Notes: a model not told the origin generated them from the letters alone. Counted from the stretch's first letter, positions 9,894-18,989 are shown. The stretch is DNA of 23,091 nt from Rhodocollybia butyracea (GCA_015501585.1 JADNRY010000871.1:1-23091), one strand, 5' to 3'. A program made the numbers and translations.

Positions 9894-10287
9894 CGCGCGC
9901 CGCTTTTTGTCGTACCTTCTATAATCGATTGTCGTTCTTACTCGATACTCCACCGCCGCCAATAGGACCAACAAAGCTGTAAGTTGCTGCGCTCCCCTAT
10001 ATTATTCACATACACATGGTCTTTCAGCCTTTGTCGATTCTGCTCTCTGGCCGGGGTCTTATACTCGCTTCCGTTTTTCGCGGTGTCGCGCAACTCGAAA
10101 ACCCTCATAGACATAAACCATAAAAGCCATTTTTTATAATTTATGTATATAATGTGACACAGCGTATATTATATATCTGAGCTCTGAGCCTGCTTGGGAA
10201 CCCTAGTCGGCTGAATTATGAAAATTGAAAGACCTTGACAAGCAAGGTGATATATACCTTTGGATGTCCGATGGGTAAGTACATGAT
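9894..10287. other. Rest of shared upstream region, then no gene
   Basis: Similarity to the other two duplicated copies continues through ATCGATTGTCGTT and CTCCACCGCC to about 10090. There the other copies go on into the F-box-type sequence. Here that gene is absent, and an A/T-rich stretch without ORFs follows. Confidence 0.5.
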
Positions 10288-10933
10288 CTACACTTCGATT
10301 GGGGGAAGATAATAAAACTCTTGGTTGAACCCGAATCCTACAAACAGAGTTGATTGAATTAATAGATATATTTCAAGCAGGAAATACTTGCCGATCTGAA
10401 AACTTTTTCCAGCTTCGAAGAAACCATTCAGGATGGTCATTGCGTTAAAGTTTTCCGAGCCAGACTTTAGTGCAGCGATGAGCAACACAATAACGACCAA
10501 ACCAAAGCTAAAACTTACATCATATTTACAAAAACTATCTGCCGACGCGTCCATTTTTCATGTGATAAATTCCTCTTTGTATGAGAGAGTGACAGCAATA
10601 GGATTTTTCCCATCACGGCTCAGCATGTTAATATCACGCGTTTCATTAATGTGGTCTGAAAGGTCCTGCTGAAAATGGGTTCCGTTGAATATGAACAATA
10701 AACATACAAGAGTATCTGCTATCCCCAAGGTCTTGATCATAGGTCGCCGGATAGTTATTACTGCGCGTCAATGAAGGAATGGTACGTATGCTGAAAACTC
10801 CCTTTCCTGTGCAGTGACCCGAATGAATTACTATCAGAGTGACTTCACTTGAGTTGAAGTGACGGTAGGCGTATACATCCGTATACCAAAATGTGTCGTC
10901 GATCTGACCAGTATAAGTAAAACTGTAGAACAC
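10288..10933 (-). pseudogene. Possible decayed gene, unrecognised
   Basis: Two open stretches on the minus strand share one frame, 10740-10558 and 10554-10288, separated by a single TGA at 10558-10560. A third, in another frame, covers 10933-10646. Candidate intron borders exist, including a 39-bp GTATGT...TTTCAG inside the first stretch and a 54-bp in-frame GTAAGT...AAAG inside the second. The readable segments include DHINETRDINML and SGSENFNAMTIL. I recognise no domain and cannot join them into one convincing protein. It lies directly downstream of the small gene at 10980-11490, same strand. Confidence 0.25.
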
Positions 10934-10979
10934 AGGTCAACGTTCCGCAATAATAAAAGTTGCAAGACATAGAAAAGGT

Positions 10980-11490
10980 TTACTGGCGGAAGCCCTTGGT
11001 ACCGGCTTCTGGAGTGAGGTGTTGCTCGCCACCACCGGTAAAGCCTACTTTGTCATTCACGTCTACGGCGGCTTTGATGTGATCACTGTCTCATGACAAG
11101 ATGGATAATGTAAAATCGAGACGGAACATACGTGTCGGATTGCCAGGACCTATGTACACCAAATATGAGAGATGCTCACGAAACATACAGTGACAAGAGT
11201 CATACCACTTTATGCCTTCCCTTGAAGCTTTCATGCCAGCAGCGCCCAACTTTTCTTCCTTCCCGACGGAGCCAAGATGGAGTAGATTAGCCTGCTCTGT
11301 CCCTGCGTCGTCACTACCAGTAAAACAGTTAAGAGATGAATTTAAGAAGTGAGGAGTGATGACATACGAAGGGGCAGTGACATCGGTCGGGGTTTTGTTA
11401 GCACTGGTGAAGCGTTGAAAAGTAAGAAAACGGTCTAGTGGATTATTGGAGAACGCACGCCGGGAGCAGGTCCATGTTGGAAGAAGACAT
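10980..11490 (-). CDS. Small hydrophilic protein, 100 residues, four introns, function unknown
   Basis: Exons on the minus strand are 11490-11459, 11403-11368, 11313-11189, 11149-11132 and 11071-10980. The lengths 32, 36, 125, 18 and 92 sum to 303 nt, exactly 101 codons, with every intron GT-AG (55, 54, 39 and 60 bp). That all phases fit without a stop is the main evidence. The start is MSSSNMDLLP; the body contains QANLLHLGSVGKEEKLGAAG and REGIKWYDSC; the end is GFTGGGEQHLTPEAG and a basic tail. There is no signal peptide or membrane helix. The 18-bp exon 4 is flanked by good splice signals but could be skipped, since skipping keeps the frame. It resembles short conserved hypothetical proteins of basidiomycetes from memory, but I cannot name a family. 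Confidence 0.6.
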
Positions 11491-12006
11491 ACTAAGAGGT
11501 GATATTCAAGTAATGAGTGAAGAGTGGGGGCGAGAGGGATGGCTTTTAAGGAGAGATTTTTTACGGCACTTTCCCAATTCGGTTGTGTCCAACAGATAAA
11601 CAGATATGAGCACAAAAAAACACTATAAGTAAATTTTAATAAGACTTCACTTGGCTATAAGCAATCTACATAATTATTTGCCACAAGGTATACCGAGTAC
11701 TGTCGGATCTCCATATGACAAGAAGAACACAACCCTGAAAAAACCACAGTATATTTTAGTATATTCTGCGACGAGATGGGGGATCTCCATCTCAGCCATA
11801 AGACACAAAGTTGTACTAGTCTGCATAACGCTTGTCTGTATACCATCTTGGTATGGGATTCTAATTCGCCTCCACATGCTTTTCAATAAGCACAGGCTGT
11901 CAATGGGGCGATTGGAACAAGCCACCAATCGCTGATACCCAGTTACAAGTTGGTTACAAGCGAAGACAATTTGTGTGCTAAGTGTCGACTTATGTTCGAA
12001 CAGAAA
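11491..12006. other. Intergenic region between two divergently oriented genes
   Basis: No coding region is supported. The region lies between the start of the minus-strand gene (11490) and the plus-strand start at 12007, so it should hold the promoters of both. The open frames here are either antisense or cross into the transposon. Confidence 0.4.
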
Positions 12007-12018
12007 ATGTCCAAGGAG

Positions 12019-12273
12019 GTAGTCTCGTGATACCATCCGTTTCCGGTGAAACCCATAAATGGGTAGTACCCCGTCAACGTCTGGGCTTTTCCACGGTCGG
12101 TTTGGCAGGTCGTTGCTTTCCGTGTGCATCGGACTCTCAGTTACCGTGTGGGAATTTTCTTTGAGCGCATACGGGATGATATCACTACAGTCGGAACTCA
12201 AAAAGGCTTCCGACTGTAGTGCAAGGTGGCTCGTATTCAAGTTAAATAGCTATTATTTACAACGAAACATTAA
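12019..12273 (+). repeat. Left terminal inverted repeat
   Basis: 255 bp, pairing with 12675-12929 with five mismatches and no gaps. All five mismatches are transitions. It contains an internal perfect 14-bp hairpin (12183-12221). Confidence 0.92.
12183..12221. repeat. Perfect 14-bp hairpin inside the left arm
   Basis: CACTACAGTCGGAA (12183-12196), an 11-bp loop, then TTCCGACTGTAGTG (12208-12221). The outer bases read CACTAC...GTAGTG, like the ends of CACTA-type transposons, with almost nothing between them. It is repeated identically in the right arm at 12727-12765. Confidence 0.9.
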
Positions 12274-12321
12274 TTACTAGGCTATTAAAGGTTTTGAAAG
12301 GGTATCGAAGCAAGAATAAGA

Positions 12322-12453
12322 CTACATTGTGATCGAGTCAAAGTTAATCTGTGTTCCAGTAGCTGCACCTGTAGGAATAAATTCATCTACGAGAAAATCA
12401 AGTGCTACATCATATAGTGCAGGTACAGCTTGCTTGCGGCGCTTTGCAGGAGG
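12322..12453 (-). pseudogene. Coding remnant in the transposon centre
   Basis: On the minus strand 43 codons (PPAKRRKQAVPALYDVALDF, then LVDEFIPTG, ending DSITM and TAG at 12322-12324) read like the C-terminal tail of a protein. An in-frame TAG lies just upstream (12454-12456), and the sequence before it also looks coding (AVTGPS). It has a basic KRRK cluster. It may be the last piece of the parent element's protein, but no family is recognised. Confidence 0.35.
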
Positions 12454-12674
12454 CTATGATGGACCAGTAACTGCATTTGCCCCGCAATGAGGCGAGTCTC
12501 GCCTTTTAGATAATACATGTGTTAAGCTTAAGCTTGCATCAGGAGTAGGGATGGTGAGCCTACACGAGATGCCATTGTAGCTTATAGCATCGAGGACATG
12601 GCAGCTACTAGTGGATCTGCCACAGAGGTGGAGACAGACTGTAATTGGTAACTACATAGTTTACAAAGTGTATT

Positions 12675-12929
12675 TTAATGTTTCGTTGTAAATAATAGCT
12701 ATTTAACTTGAATACGAGCCACCTTGCACTACAGTCGGAAGCCTTTTTGAGTTCCGACTGTAGTGATATCACCCCGTATGCGCTCAAAGAAAATTTCTAC
12801 ACGGTAACTGAGAGTCCGATGCGCACGGAAAGCAACGACCTGCCAAACTGACCGTGGAAAAGCCCAGACGTTGACGGGGTACTACCCATTTATGGGTTTC
12901 ACCGGAAACGGATGGTATCACGAGACTAC
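12675..12929 (-). repeat. Right terminal inverted repeat
   Basis: 255-bp inverted copy of 12019-12273. Its internal hairpin is at 12727-12765 and is identical to that of the left arm. Confidence 0.92.
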
Positions 12930-13301
12930 AAGGAGGCTGTCCGCCGCCGTCCGGAACCCGGGTACTCAGGTAAAGGCTTTTTGGAACTTTGTACTTTGTA
13001 CATGTATGCCGGGTGCCCAGGCGAGGCATATAGCCGGTGAGCCTGTAGAAGGTCGGCAGATGATACTCTGTGGTCTAGGATAATTTAAATATGATTGAGT
13101 GGTTTCAAATGGCCCACTGGCAGGCCGCATGTGTGTTATGTGGGTGACGGTGAACTTCATCCCAGGAAAGAGCCGCGCGCGTGACATTGAGGAGGAGAGT
13201 GTGCATCCAACCTTTGCGCATGAGTCTGACAAGCCGTGCACCACCGCCATCGTCTGCTTAGACATTGATCTTGAGTAGACCGTACCGCGCTAGTTACACC
13301 G

Positions 13302-13459
13302 GAGTCTTGGTAGGAATGAGGGGATGTACTTTAATTTACTTAGTGGCTTGGGGTGTAGAGCATTTGGAGATCGAGGAAGAGCGTGGCAGGGATGTGGGTC
13401 TGGAAAAATTAGAAGTACACGAGCTCAAGGGTACGCGAACTTGGAGAAATTCGTGCCAT
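13302..13459 (-). pseudogene. TMEM97-like 5' fragment, duplicate B
   Basis: It is colinear with the start region of the intact gene at 9160-9815: GGTAGGAATGAGGGGATGTA, a shared AGAGCATTTGGA, and GAGAAATTCGTGCCATGG at the start-codon end (13459). An extra stretch near 13330-13350 and several indels destroy the frame. Nothing of exons 2 and 3 is present. Its upstream region, including the conserved block at 13543-13562, follows to the right. Confidence 0.7.
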
Positions 13460-13542
13460 GGTTAACGTTGGAGACTCAGAGTTCAAACGTTCAAGTTCAA
13501 CGTTCTAAAAGTTGGGCGCTTAAAGTTAATACTTATGATTTT

Positions 13543-13562
13543 ACGACATGTGACGTATTGCG
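13543..13562. promoter_or_regulatory. Copy of the conserved upstream block, duplicate B
   Basis: Identical over 20 bp to 9871-9890, but the following bases are TCC instead of TCA, so the second TGACG half-site is lost. The surrounding region up to about 13760 aligns with the C copy, including CTCCACCGCCAACAGGACCA. Confidence 0.55.
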
Positions 13563-13753
13563 TCCGAACGCGCTGTATTTGGTTCTAATCGATTGTCGTT
13601 CTGAATCTTACTCCACCGCCAACAGGACCAACAAAATCTGTAAGCTGCTTTCTCTGAATATTATTGATATATTAAAGGTTATTTAGCTTCATAAATATTG
13701 ATGATTGTGTTCTGACCGCTGGCGGCGTCTTATACACTGGCTTTACGCGACGG

Positions 13754-14665
13754 ATTCCTCGTCTTCTCTTATCCTGTTTTGAACACCAATTCTACTTCGA
13801 ACCATCGACGCTAACGCTCCTCCGGGCTCGATTAACCGAAACCGAAACAGAAGTATCGTGTACGAAACGTTGAGGGCGGGATGATACATGCCCTCGCGCA
13901 TATCTGGTCGTTTTCTTACAAGATCATGATTCTTCCCTTGACCGGGCACTTACTGGTACCTTCACTTTGTCCTCTTTTTAGCTTGCCGCAGTCGTCGTTT
14001 CTTGTCCAGGTCCTTCTACAACGGACACTTTTTCGATCTGATCACCGCGCCTTCCCTCAACGATCTCAAAATAACATCCGCAATCTCACCATCAGCCTCA
14101 AGAGCTTCCAAAATCGCTCTGCATCTGCATCCGCATCCACATCTCTATCTTCAAATCTTCATCTCTGGTCAGCTCTGTACCTGGGCATGTTTATCCACGA
14201 TACCACCACCAGCACCCCAGAACATCTCCACTCCTTCATCTCTATGCTCCACCTTCCCACACTTCAAATTTTTCCATCTCGCAGAACACTCCGGCAGGCT
14301 CAACTGGGACACTCTCTTCCGCGAAATGACGCCCTATGATTATGAAGTGCGCTTCTCAAACTCGAACCCAAACTCGGACTCGGTGGCGGTGGCTCTGTTC
14401 CCGAAACTCACTGAGCTGACGCTGGAGTGGTGGAGCATTGCACGATGTATATTGCGATGCGTACTGATAATAATGCTACTAATAGTAATTTGAGGGGAAG
14501 TTGGGGCAGCGAGAGGAATACGAGGAGAGCTTCTGCGGGTTCTCGATCCCTGGAGGTAGTCAAGGCGTTTACCGAGGAAGTTTCTGTCTTCTATTTGTCC
14601 AGGATCGCGAAGGGCGCGAGGTTGATGTTAATGTATATGTATGACATTGTTATTTTTGATATCTA
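13754..14665 (+). pseudogene. F-box/LRR-type gene remnant, duplicate B, internally deleted
   Basis: It is colinear with the pseudogene at 20.48-22.22 kb but lacks two blocks, with joins near 13860 and 14009. The first loss removes the F-box region itself; the second removes part of the repeat region. The remaining parts include FFDLITAPSLNDLKI (in one frame), a histidine/proline-rich stretch, and FREMTPYDYEVRF followed by LFPKLTELTLEWW, typical of the C-terminal leucine-rich region of fungal F-box proteins. The ATG used in the other copy is absent. Stops and frame changes throughout mean no product is expected. Confidence 0.6.
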
Positions 14666-14922
14666 AGTATTCCTCTGTACGCCGACGACGACGAAAGTGT
14701 AGAAAGTGTATGTACATTTACTACTTTTGTATCGATTTTGTGTTTTTTGGGTATGGGATTCAAGTGTTGGAATTCGGAACGTTGGATCCCGCCTAGTGAG
14801 AATTTAAGAATCAAGATTATTATCATTGATTCATGGCTAAGATAAGATTTTCACCTTTCATTGTAGAAATTTAGCGCCCAGAGGCACATGTCAGACTTTG
14901 TCAATCTCACTCTTGCACGACC
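14666..14922. other. Non-coding, end of duplicate B
   Basis: Similarity to the region after the 22-kb copy continues (TTCAAGTGTTGGA, CAAGATT, AAATTTAGCGCCCAG at 14867-14881). The segment also carries the presumed promoter and leader of the Crinkler-like gene. Confidence 0.45.
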
Positions 14923-17272
14923 ATGTCTCATCATGAAACCGCCTATTTCTGGCCGAATTATCTTCGGGATTACTGGGTAAAGGAGGGAGCGAACCTAACA
15001 GACGCGGACAAACAGCGTGGAAAAACGAGCCGCTGGCAGAAGTTTTACAACCACTCCAAATCGCTGGTAGATCCCTTCAGTTCCGCCGCAGACGAGTTGC
15101 AATTACTTCCAGCTGGCACTTCTCAGAAGCCCTTCAGGATTATACGAAAATGCCAGCATGGTCAAATCCTCATTCTACCTGAGTACCGCGAGACGATACG
15201 ACGCATCATCTTACTTTACCTTCTCAAGCCATCCACAGGAGTAGTCATTACGGGCCAGCCTGGCATTGGTACGTATTGACTGACATAGTGTAGTGCTCCA
15301 TGGATCTTACTGGATTTACTTTTTGCTTTCCACAGGGAAGAGTGTATTACTGGCTTACCTACTTACCGTCCTCTTGAATATCCCTGAAGACGGTGCTCTA
15401 ACTTGTCACAACACCTCGCTTACTGGTGTACCCGAAATCCACCAGCTCAAATCTGCTCCCGTCTTCTTCTACACCCCTTCGGACAAGGTTCTGTTCTTCG
15501 GTGGTCAATGTTATTTTCTGGCCCCTGGCACAATATTCACCCAGAATATGCTGCCTGAACCTGTTGAGGACGAGGGTCCTCCTGTATGGTACTTGGTAGA
15601 TATGGATCAGTTCGAAGGGGAACCAGTTTTGGATGGAAAGGCGACGATCTTTCCAGTCCAATCAGCCGCGCCAAATCCTATTCGTTACCGCTTGTGGAGT
15701 CGCACACGGGAAGCAATCTATATTGGACTACCACTGTGGGACGAGAAGCACCTTCGTCGTGGGTATGATGATGTTTGTTCGTATTATAAGTATGTTACGC
15801 TGACTATCCGTTTTTCAGCCTGGAATTCAATCCCAGCAACACCCAGTTTCGGGTGAAAGTTACCGCCTGGCTACAGCGTAAAGCAGGACTTGAAGCGATA
15901 CACTCTGCGACTTTATTAAGGTGCGAACAGCGGGGAAAACTGGTTTTCAACGGAGAAGATATAGAAACGGCGATAGATTTGCTCTTTATAGATGCTATAC
16001 GGCGCTTTGGCTGTTCAGCACGCGATGTCTACGCATTCCTCGTTGATCCTGAAAAACTCTCGAATCAAGTCGGCGAGACCGTAGGCATACTGGACATGCC
16101 CGAATTGCGAAAGACGGTGGCATTCATCAAGTTGTTCAATGACACCGGCTCGATGTTGTCAGAACCTGGTACAGTTTCACATTCCCTCGTCTGCATCAGT
16201 GAAACGAGAGAATCCCTTAGCAAGCGATTCGTTTACGGTGGTCTGGAAAACTCACGAAATCTACTTGAAAGCACTAGCTCGCATGGAGACACTGTCTGAG
16301 GCGGAGAGAGCAGAGCTTTTTGCCTATTTTGGTGCTCACCCGAAATCCTCCGCCATTGCGGCGAACATCTACGAGCCGCATGTACATGAAGTCATCGGTA
16401 TCCATAACAGAACTCTCCTTTCGCTGCAACGAATGCGCTACAAGACCATCAATCACACCCGAGCATACATCGCCGATGAGGCTCTCCGCAGAAATAACCC
16501 AAGAATCACTATTGGTCCCAGAAAACCGGTAAGATACCATACTCTACCTGGTCTGGCAGATCTCGACTTGAGTTCTTACTATGTCCCTACAAACCCAAGT
16601 AATCCATTCTTCGACTCGTTCTTCTTTTGCGACGACGGGCCAAAAGTCAGAGCTGTGTTCTCGCAAATCTCCATTAGCGTCCGTCATCCAGGTACAACAG
16701 AGGAAGGCTATCGCACAGTTAGGGAAATTACGCGTATTGCTGGTTTGGCGTTCGGCAAGCCAGTAATTACGGTGTACATCTATGTATGTCCCGAATTTAT
16801 TCCTCAGGAACCACGGTTGTGGGAGATCACTCGAACGGGTTTCCCTGAAGGCGACGTGTATTATCTGGGTGTTCCGCTGCCGTACGAACAAGTGGAAGCG
16901 GCTCAAGCAATTCTTGATGCCAGACAGGCCGACCGTGTCACAGCGAAGGAACTGGAACGAGCTTCTGGATCTGTGCAAGTGGACCTCGATGTTGATGCTG
17001 CCGCAGGTCATACTGCCCAAAAAATGGTACCAATCATGCTTGAGGAGATGGAGGGATTCGATGTCCACTTTGAAAAAGACATGGAGCAAGGGCTGAGAGA
17101 TTTTCTTACTGGTTTTTACCGGTATCATTGTGGAAACCAAAAGATGGCTAAAGGAAAGGGAAAGAAGCAAAAGCGTGAAGACAGGACTGAGTCACTACCT
17201 CCTCCTGAAGGACCGGCTCACAAAAAGTTACGGAACGACTCGCCTGGTCCATCATCACCTGCTTCGTCGTAA
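14923..17272 (+). CDS. Crinkler/RHS-type P-loop NTPase with C-terminal nuclease-like domain; apparent frameshift
   Basis: Exons are 14923-15268, 15336-15762 and 15819-17272, with introns of 67 and 56 bp. The first intron splits the Walker A motif GQPGIGKS (residues 111-118). A Walker B-like WYLVDMD follows at 200-206, and FPVQSAAPNPIRYRLW is typical of this family's NTPase. Near 16195-16215 the frame must change (SHSLVCISETR in one frame, LASDSFTVVWKTHEI in the next) with no usable intron, so the gene may be broken or mis-sequenced. The C-terminal part (FFDSFFFCDDG, then AVFSQISISVRHPG) resembles the restriction-endonuclease-like domain of Crinkler/RHS proteins. The tail KGKGKKQKR is NLS-like. 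About 740 residues in all. Relatives are proposed nuclear effector or genome-conflict proteins; the role here is inferred. Confidence 0.75.
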
Positions 17273-17625
17273 ATGGGCAGAGTCGCCCACCACTCAAGTG
17301 GGAGTACGGCACTATTGAATTCTTTTTTCTAATCCCACAAGTTAGAATTGTTACTTCGCTCTATCGTGATTAAAATCCTGTATTTTCAGTTTCCCCTTTG
17401 TTTTCAAAAATGAATTCCTTGATCTTCTTTCCTTTGTCTGAATTCTACAGCGCAATTGGCCTATTCCTTCAATCTTTCTGTTATGTTCCATCATATGTAT
17501 TCATCATTGTATTTGTTGGCCTATTACTTTAATAAGACTAAGGCTAGGTTCTAGATCGTCCTGGCTCGGTAATGCATACCGACATACAAAAAAGTACCAC
17601 AACAAAATTCAAGCTACCTACATAA
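17273..17625. other. Intergenic, between convergent genes
   Basis: No coding region is supported. The stretch is A/T-rich and should hold the 3' UTRs and polyadenylation sites of the Crinkler-like gene (plus) and the kinase gene (minus). Confidence 0.5.
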
Positions 17626-18989
17626 TCACATGTTAAACCATAGATGCTTAATGACCTCCTCCATCGTTATCCGTTCCTCTGGTTGATAACGTATCATCTT
17701 GTCCAGTAAATCTATCAAAAGATCCTTCTCCTTCTCATCCATTCGTACATCAGGCACTTCTGTTATTGGGAGAGGGTGTAGCCCATCCTTGACATATACT
17801 GGTGCATCATATATACCCTCAGCTGCTAAAGATACACATTTGTGGATGGGGCAGGGTCTCTCCGGCTCTATCCATTCCTCCCCTTCAGTCTCCCACCAGG
17901 GATCAGGCGGCTTGCCCAAAGTATCGAAGATCTCGCCGAGTATCTCATCCCGATCACCCCCGAGCAACGTTGTAAAAAGGTGATGACCACTGCGAATCTC
18001 ATAGATAGCGCAGCCAAGTGCCCACACATCGGCCTCCATACCTGCATGACCATCGTAGAATGTTTCTGGTGATGTATAATTCATCTTTGTGCCCGGTTTG
18101 TAATTTTTTGGGGGAGAAATGACCTCGTATGACTGGCCGAAGTCAATGACAACAATATTTTCTTGAAGCAGGAGCGTCTGCCCAAAGAATCTAAGGTGGT
18201 CGACAGGTTCAACGAGCTCACGGGGTACATGCGGGCCACATGGATCTCCGCTAGTAGTTTTTTACTTCATCCGTCGATGGAGCTCCTAGGTAGTGATAAA
18301 CCTCAGCATCTGACCAGCCAAGAATAGGATCAATGACGCGAAATAAGACGTTCGATGTGGTCAGGTCTTGGGGACTATTAGCTGACCCACGAAATAAAAA
18401 TAAAAAGGAGCAGGGAAGCTTACCTCCATGAACAAAACCTAATCGATGCATATCATATAACGCCATTGCCATCTGTCTGGCTACTTTCCTACCCAAGTCT
18501 CCGCGTAACTTTGTATGCCGATGAAACGTGTCCATCAATATGCTGTAGATGCTTGGACCAGCAAATGGATGAATAAGGAACCTGTGAAGGCCATTTGGGC
18601 CATCTACCATGAAACTATCATAAACCGGCCGGATAAAATCAGAGGTGGGGAGAGCGGAGTGAATCTTTTGAGGAATAGCAATGTCGCGAATGGTATCGTC
18701 TGTAGTATCTGTCTCTACTGATGCGCTAGCGTGTAGAGCCTTCAAAAGCAACCAATATGTTTTTGTGCTGGTCGCGCGCTAGCCAGGTAGTAGAGAAACC
18801 TCCGTAGCCAAGCTTGTGAATGATTCTATAGCGCCGTTGGGAGAATTCATCACCAATCATGATAGGGTGAAAGCCACCTGGGGTATAATAGTCGAGATTC
18901 TCATGCGACAGTAGGTCAGGGGGGTAGTAAAGGTCACCTTCGTTGAAGTAAGGAGCCTTGGGCGCGTCCGGCCAAAGAGATCCGTCCAT
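17626..18989 (-). CDS. SRPK-like serine/threonine kinase, two single-base frame breaks
   Basis: The start is MDGSLWPDAP at 18989. The glycine loop is LGYGGFSTTW (60-69), followed by ARDQHKN. At the A-run 18744-18747 one extra base breaks the frame exactly at the expected VALK lysine. The other frame continues LKALHASASVETD. A 57-bp intron (18367-18423, GTAAGC...AAG) joins VHG to DLTTSNVLF, giving the catalytic loop HGDLTTSN. At the run 18258-18263 one extra base shifts frame again. Then follow VVIDFGQSYE (DFG), YTSPETFYDG (APE-equivalent), DVWALGCAIYE and a normal C-terminus ending LWFNM at 17626. All catalytic residues are present, about 435 residues. SRPKs phosphorylate SR-type splicing proteins; this divergent fungal group is expanded in basidiomycetes. 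Confidence 0.75.

Larger units (their letters stand above)
12019..12929. mobile_element. Non-autonomous DNA transposon with 255-bp terminal inverted repeats
   Basis: The left arm 12019-12273 and right arm 12675-12929 are inverted copies of exactly equal length, 250 of 255 positions identical. They flank a 401-bp centre. The ends are GTAGTCTCG...CGAGACTAC. AAGGAG directly precedes the left end (12013-12018) and directly follows the right end (12930-12935) as a target-site duplication. It could be counted as 7 bp if the terminal G is assigned to the target. The centre is too short for a transposase and holds only a short coding remnant. Long arms and a 6-7 bp duplication do not clearly fit one superfamily; a foldback or Mutator-like relative are options. 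Confidence 0.88.
12007..13260 (+). pseudogene. Unrecognised gene whose first exon is split by a transposon
   Basis: ATG TCC AAG GAG at 12007-12018 is followed by the 911-bp inverted-repeat element. AAGGAG is then repeated (12930-12935), and GCT GTC CGC CGC continues the same frame. With the insert and one AAGGAG removed, the exon reads MSKEAVRRRPEPGYSG. It ends at 12969 before a 51-bp GT-AG intron (12970-13020). Further pieces may be a 16-bp exon (13021-13036), an 87-bp intron and a stretch to about 13260 (RARDIEEESVHPTF, ending DIDLE and stop TAG). That last stretch is in a frame one base off from the join. The AAAATG context supports the start. The protein is not recognised. As written the gene cannot make its product. 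Confidence 0.45.

Noticed and set aside
11674..12240. Open frame of 188 codons on the minus strand
   Set aside because: It crosses the left border of the inserted transposon, so it cannot be an ancestral gene, and it has no domain.
12490..12504. Short palindrome AGGCGAG-T-CTCGCCT in the transposon centre as a terminator or binding site
   Set aside because: Seven base pairs is too short to interpret without other copies.
13021..13260. Full exon structure of the transposon-split gene
   Set aside because: The 16-bp exon and the following frame require an extra base change, so only the first exon and first intron are claimed with any confidence.
12784..13265. Minus-strand open frames of about 80 and 100 codons
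   Set aside because: One crosses the right transposon border; the other is antisense to the intron and exons of the interrupted gene.
16544..17170. Open frame of 208 codons on the minus strand
   Set aside because: It lies antisense to the well-supported third exon of the Crinkler-like gene and has no recognisable content.
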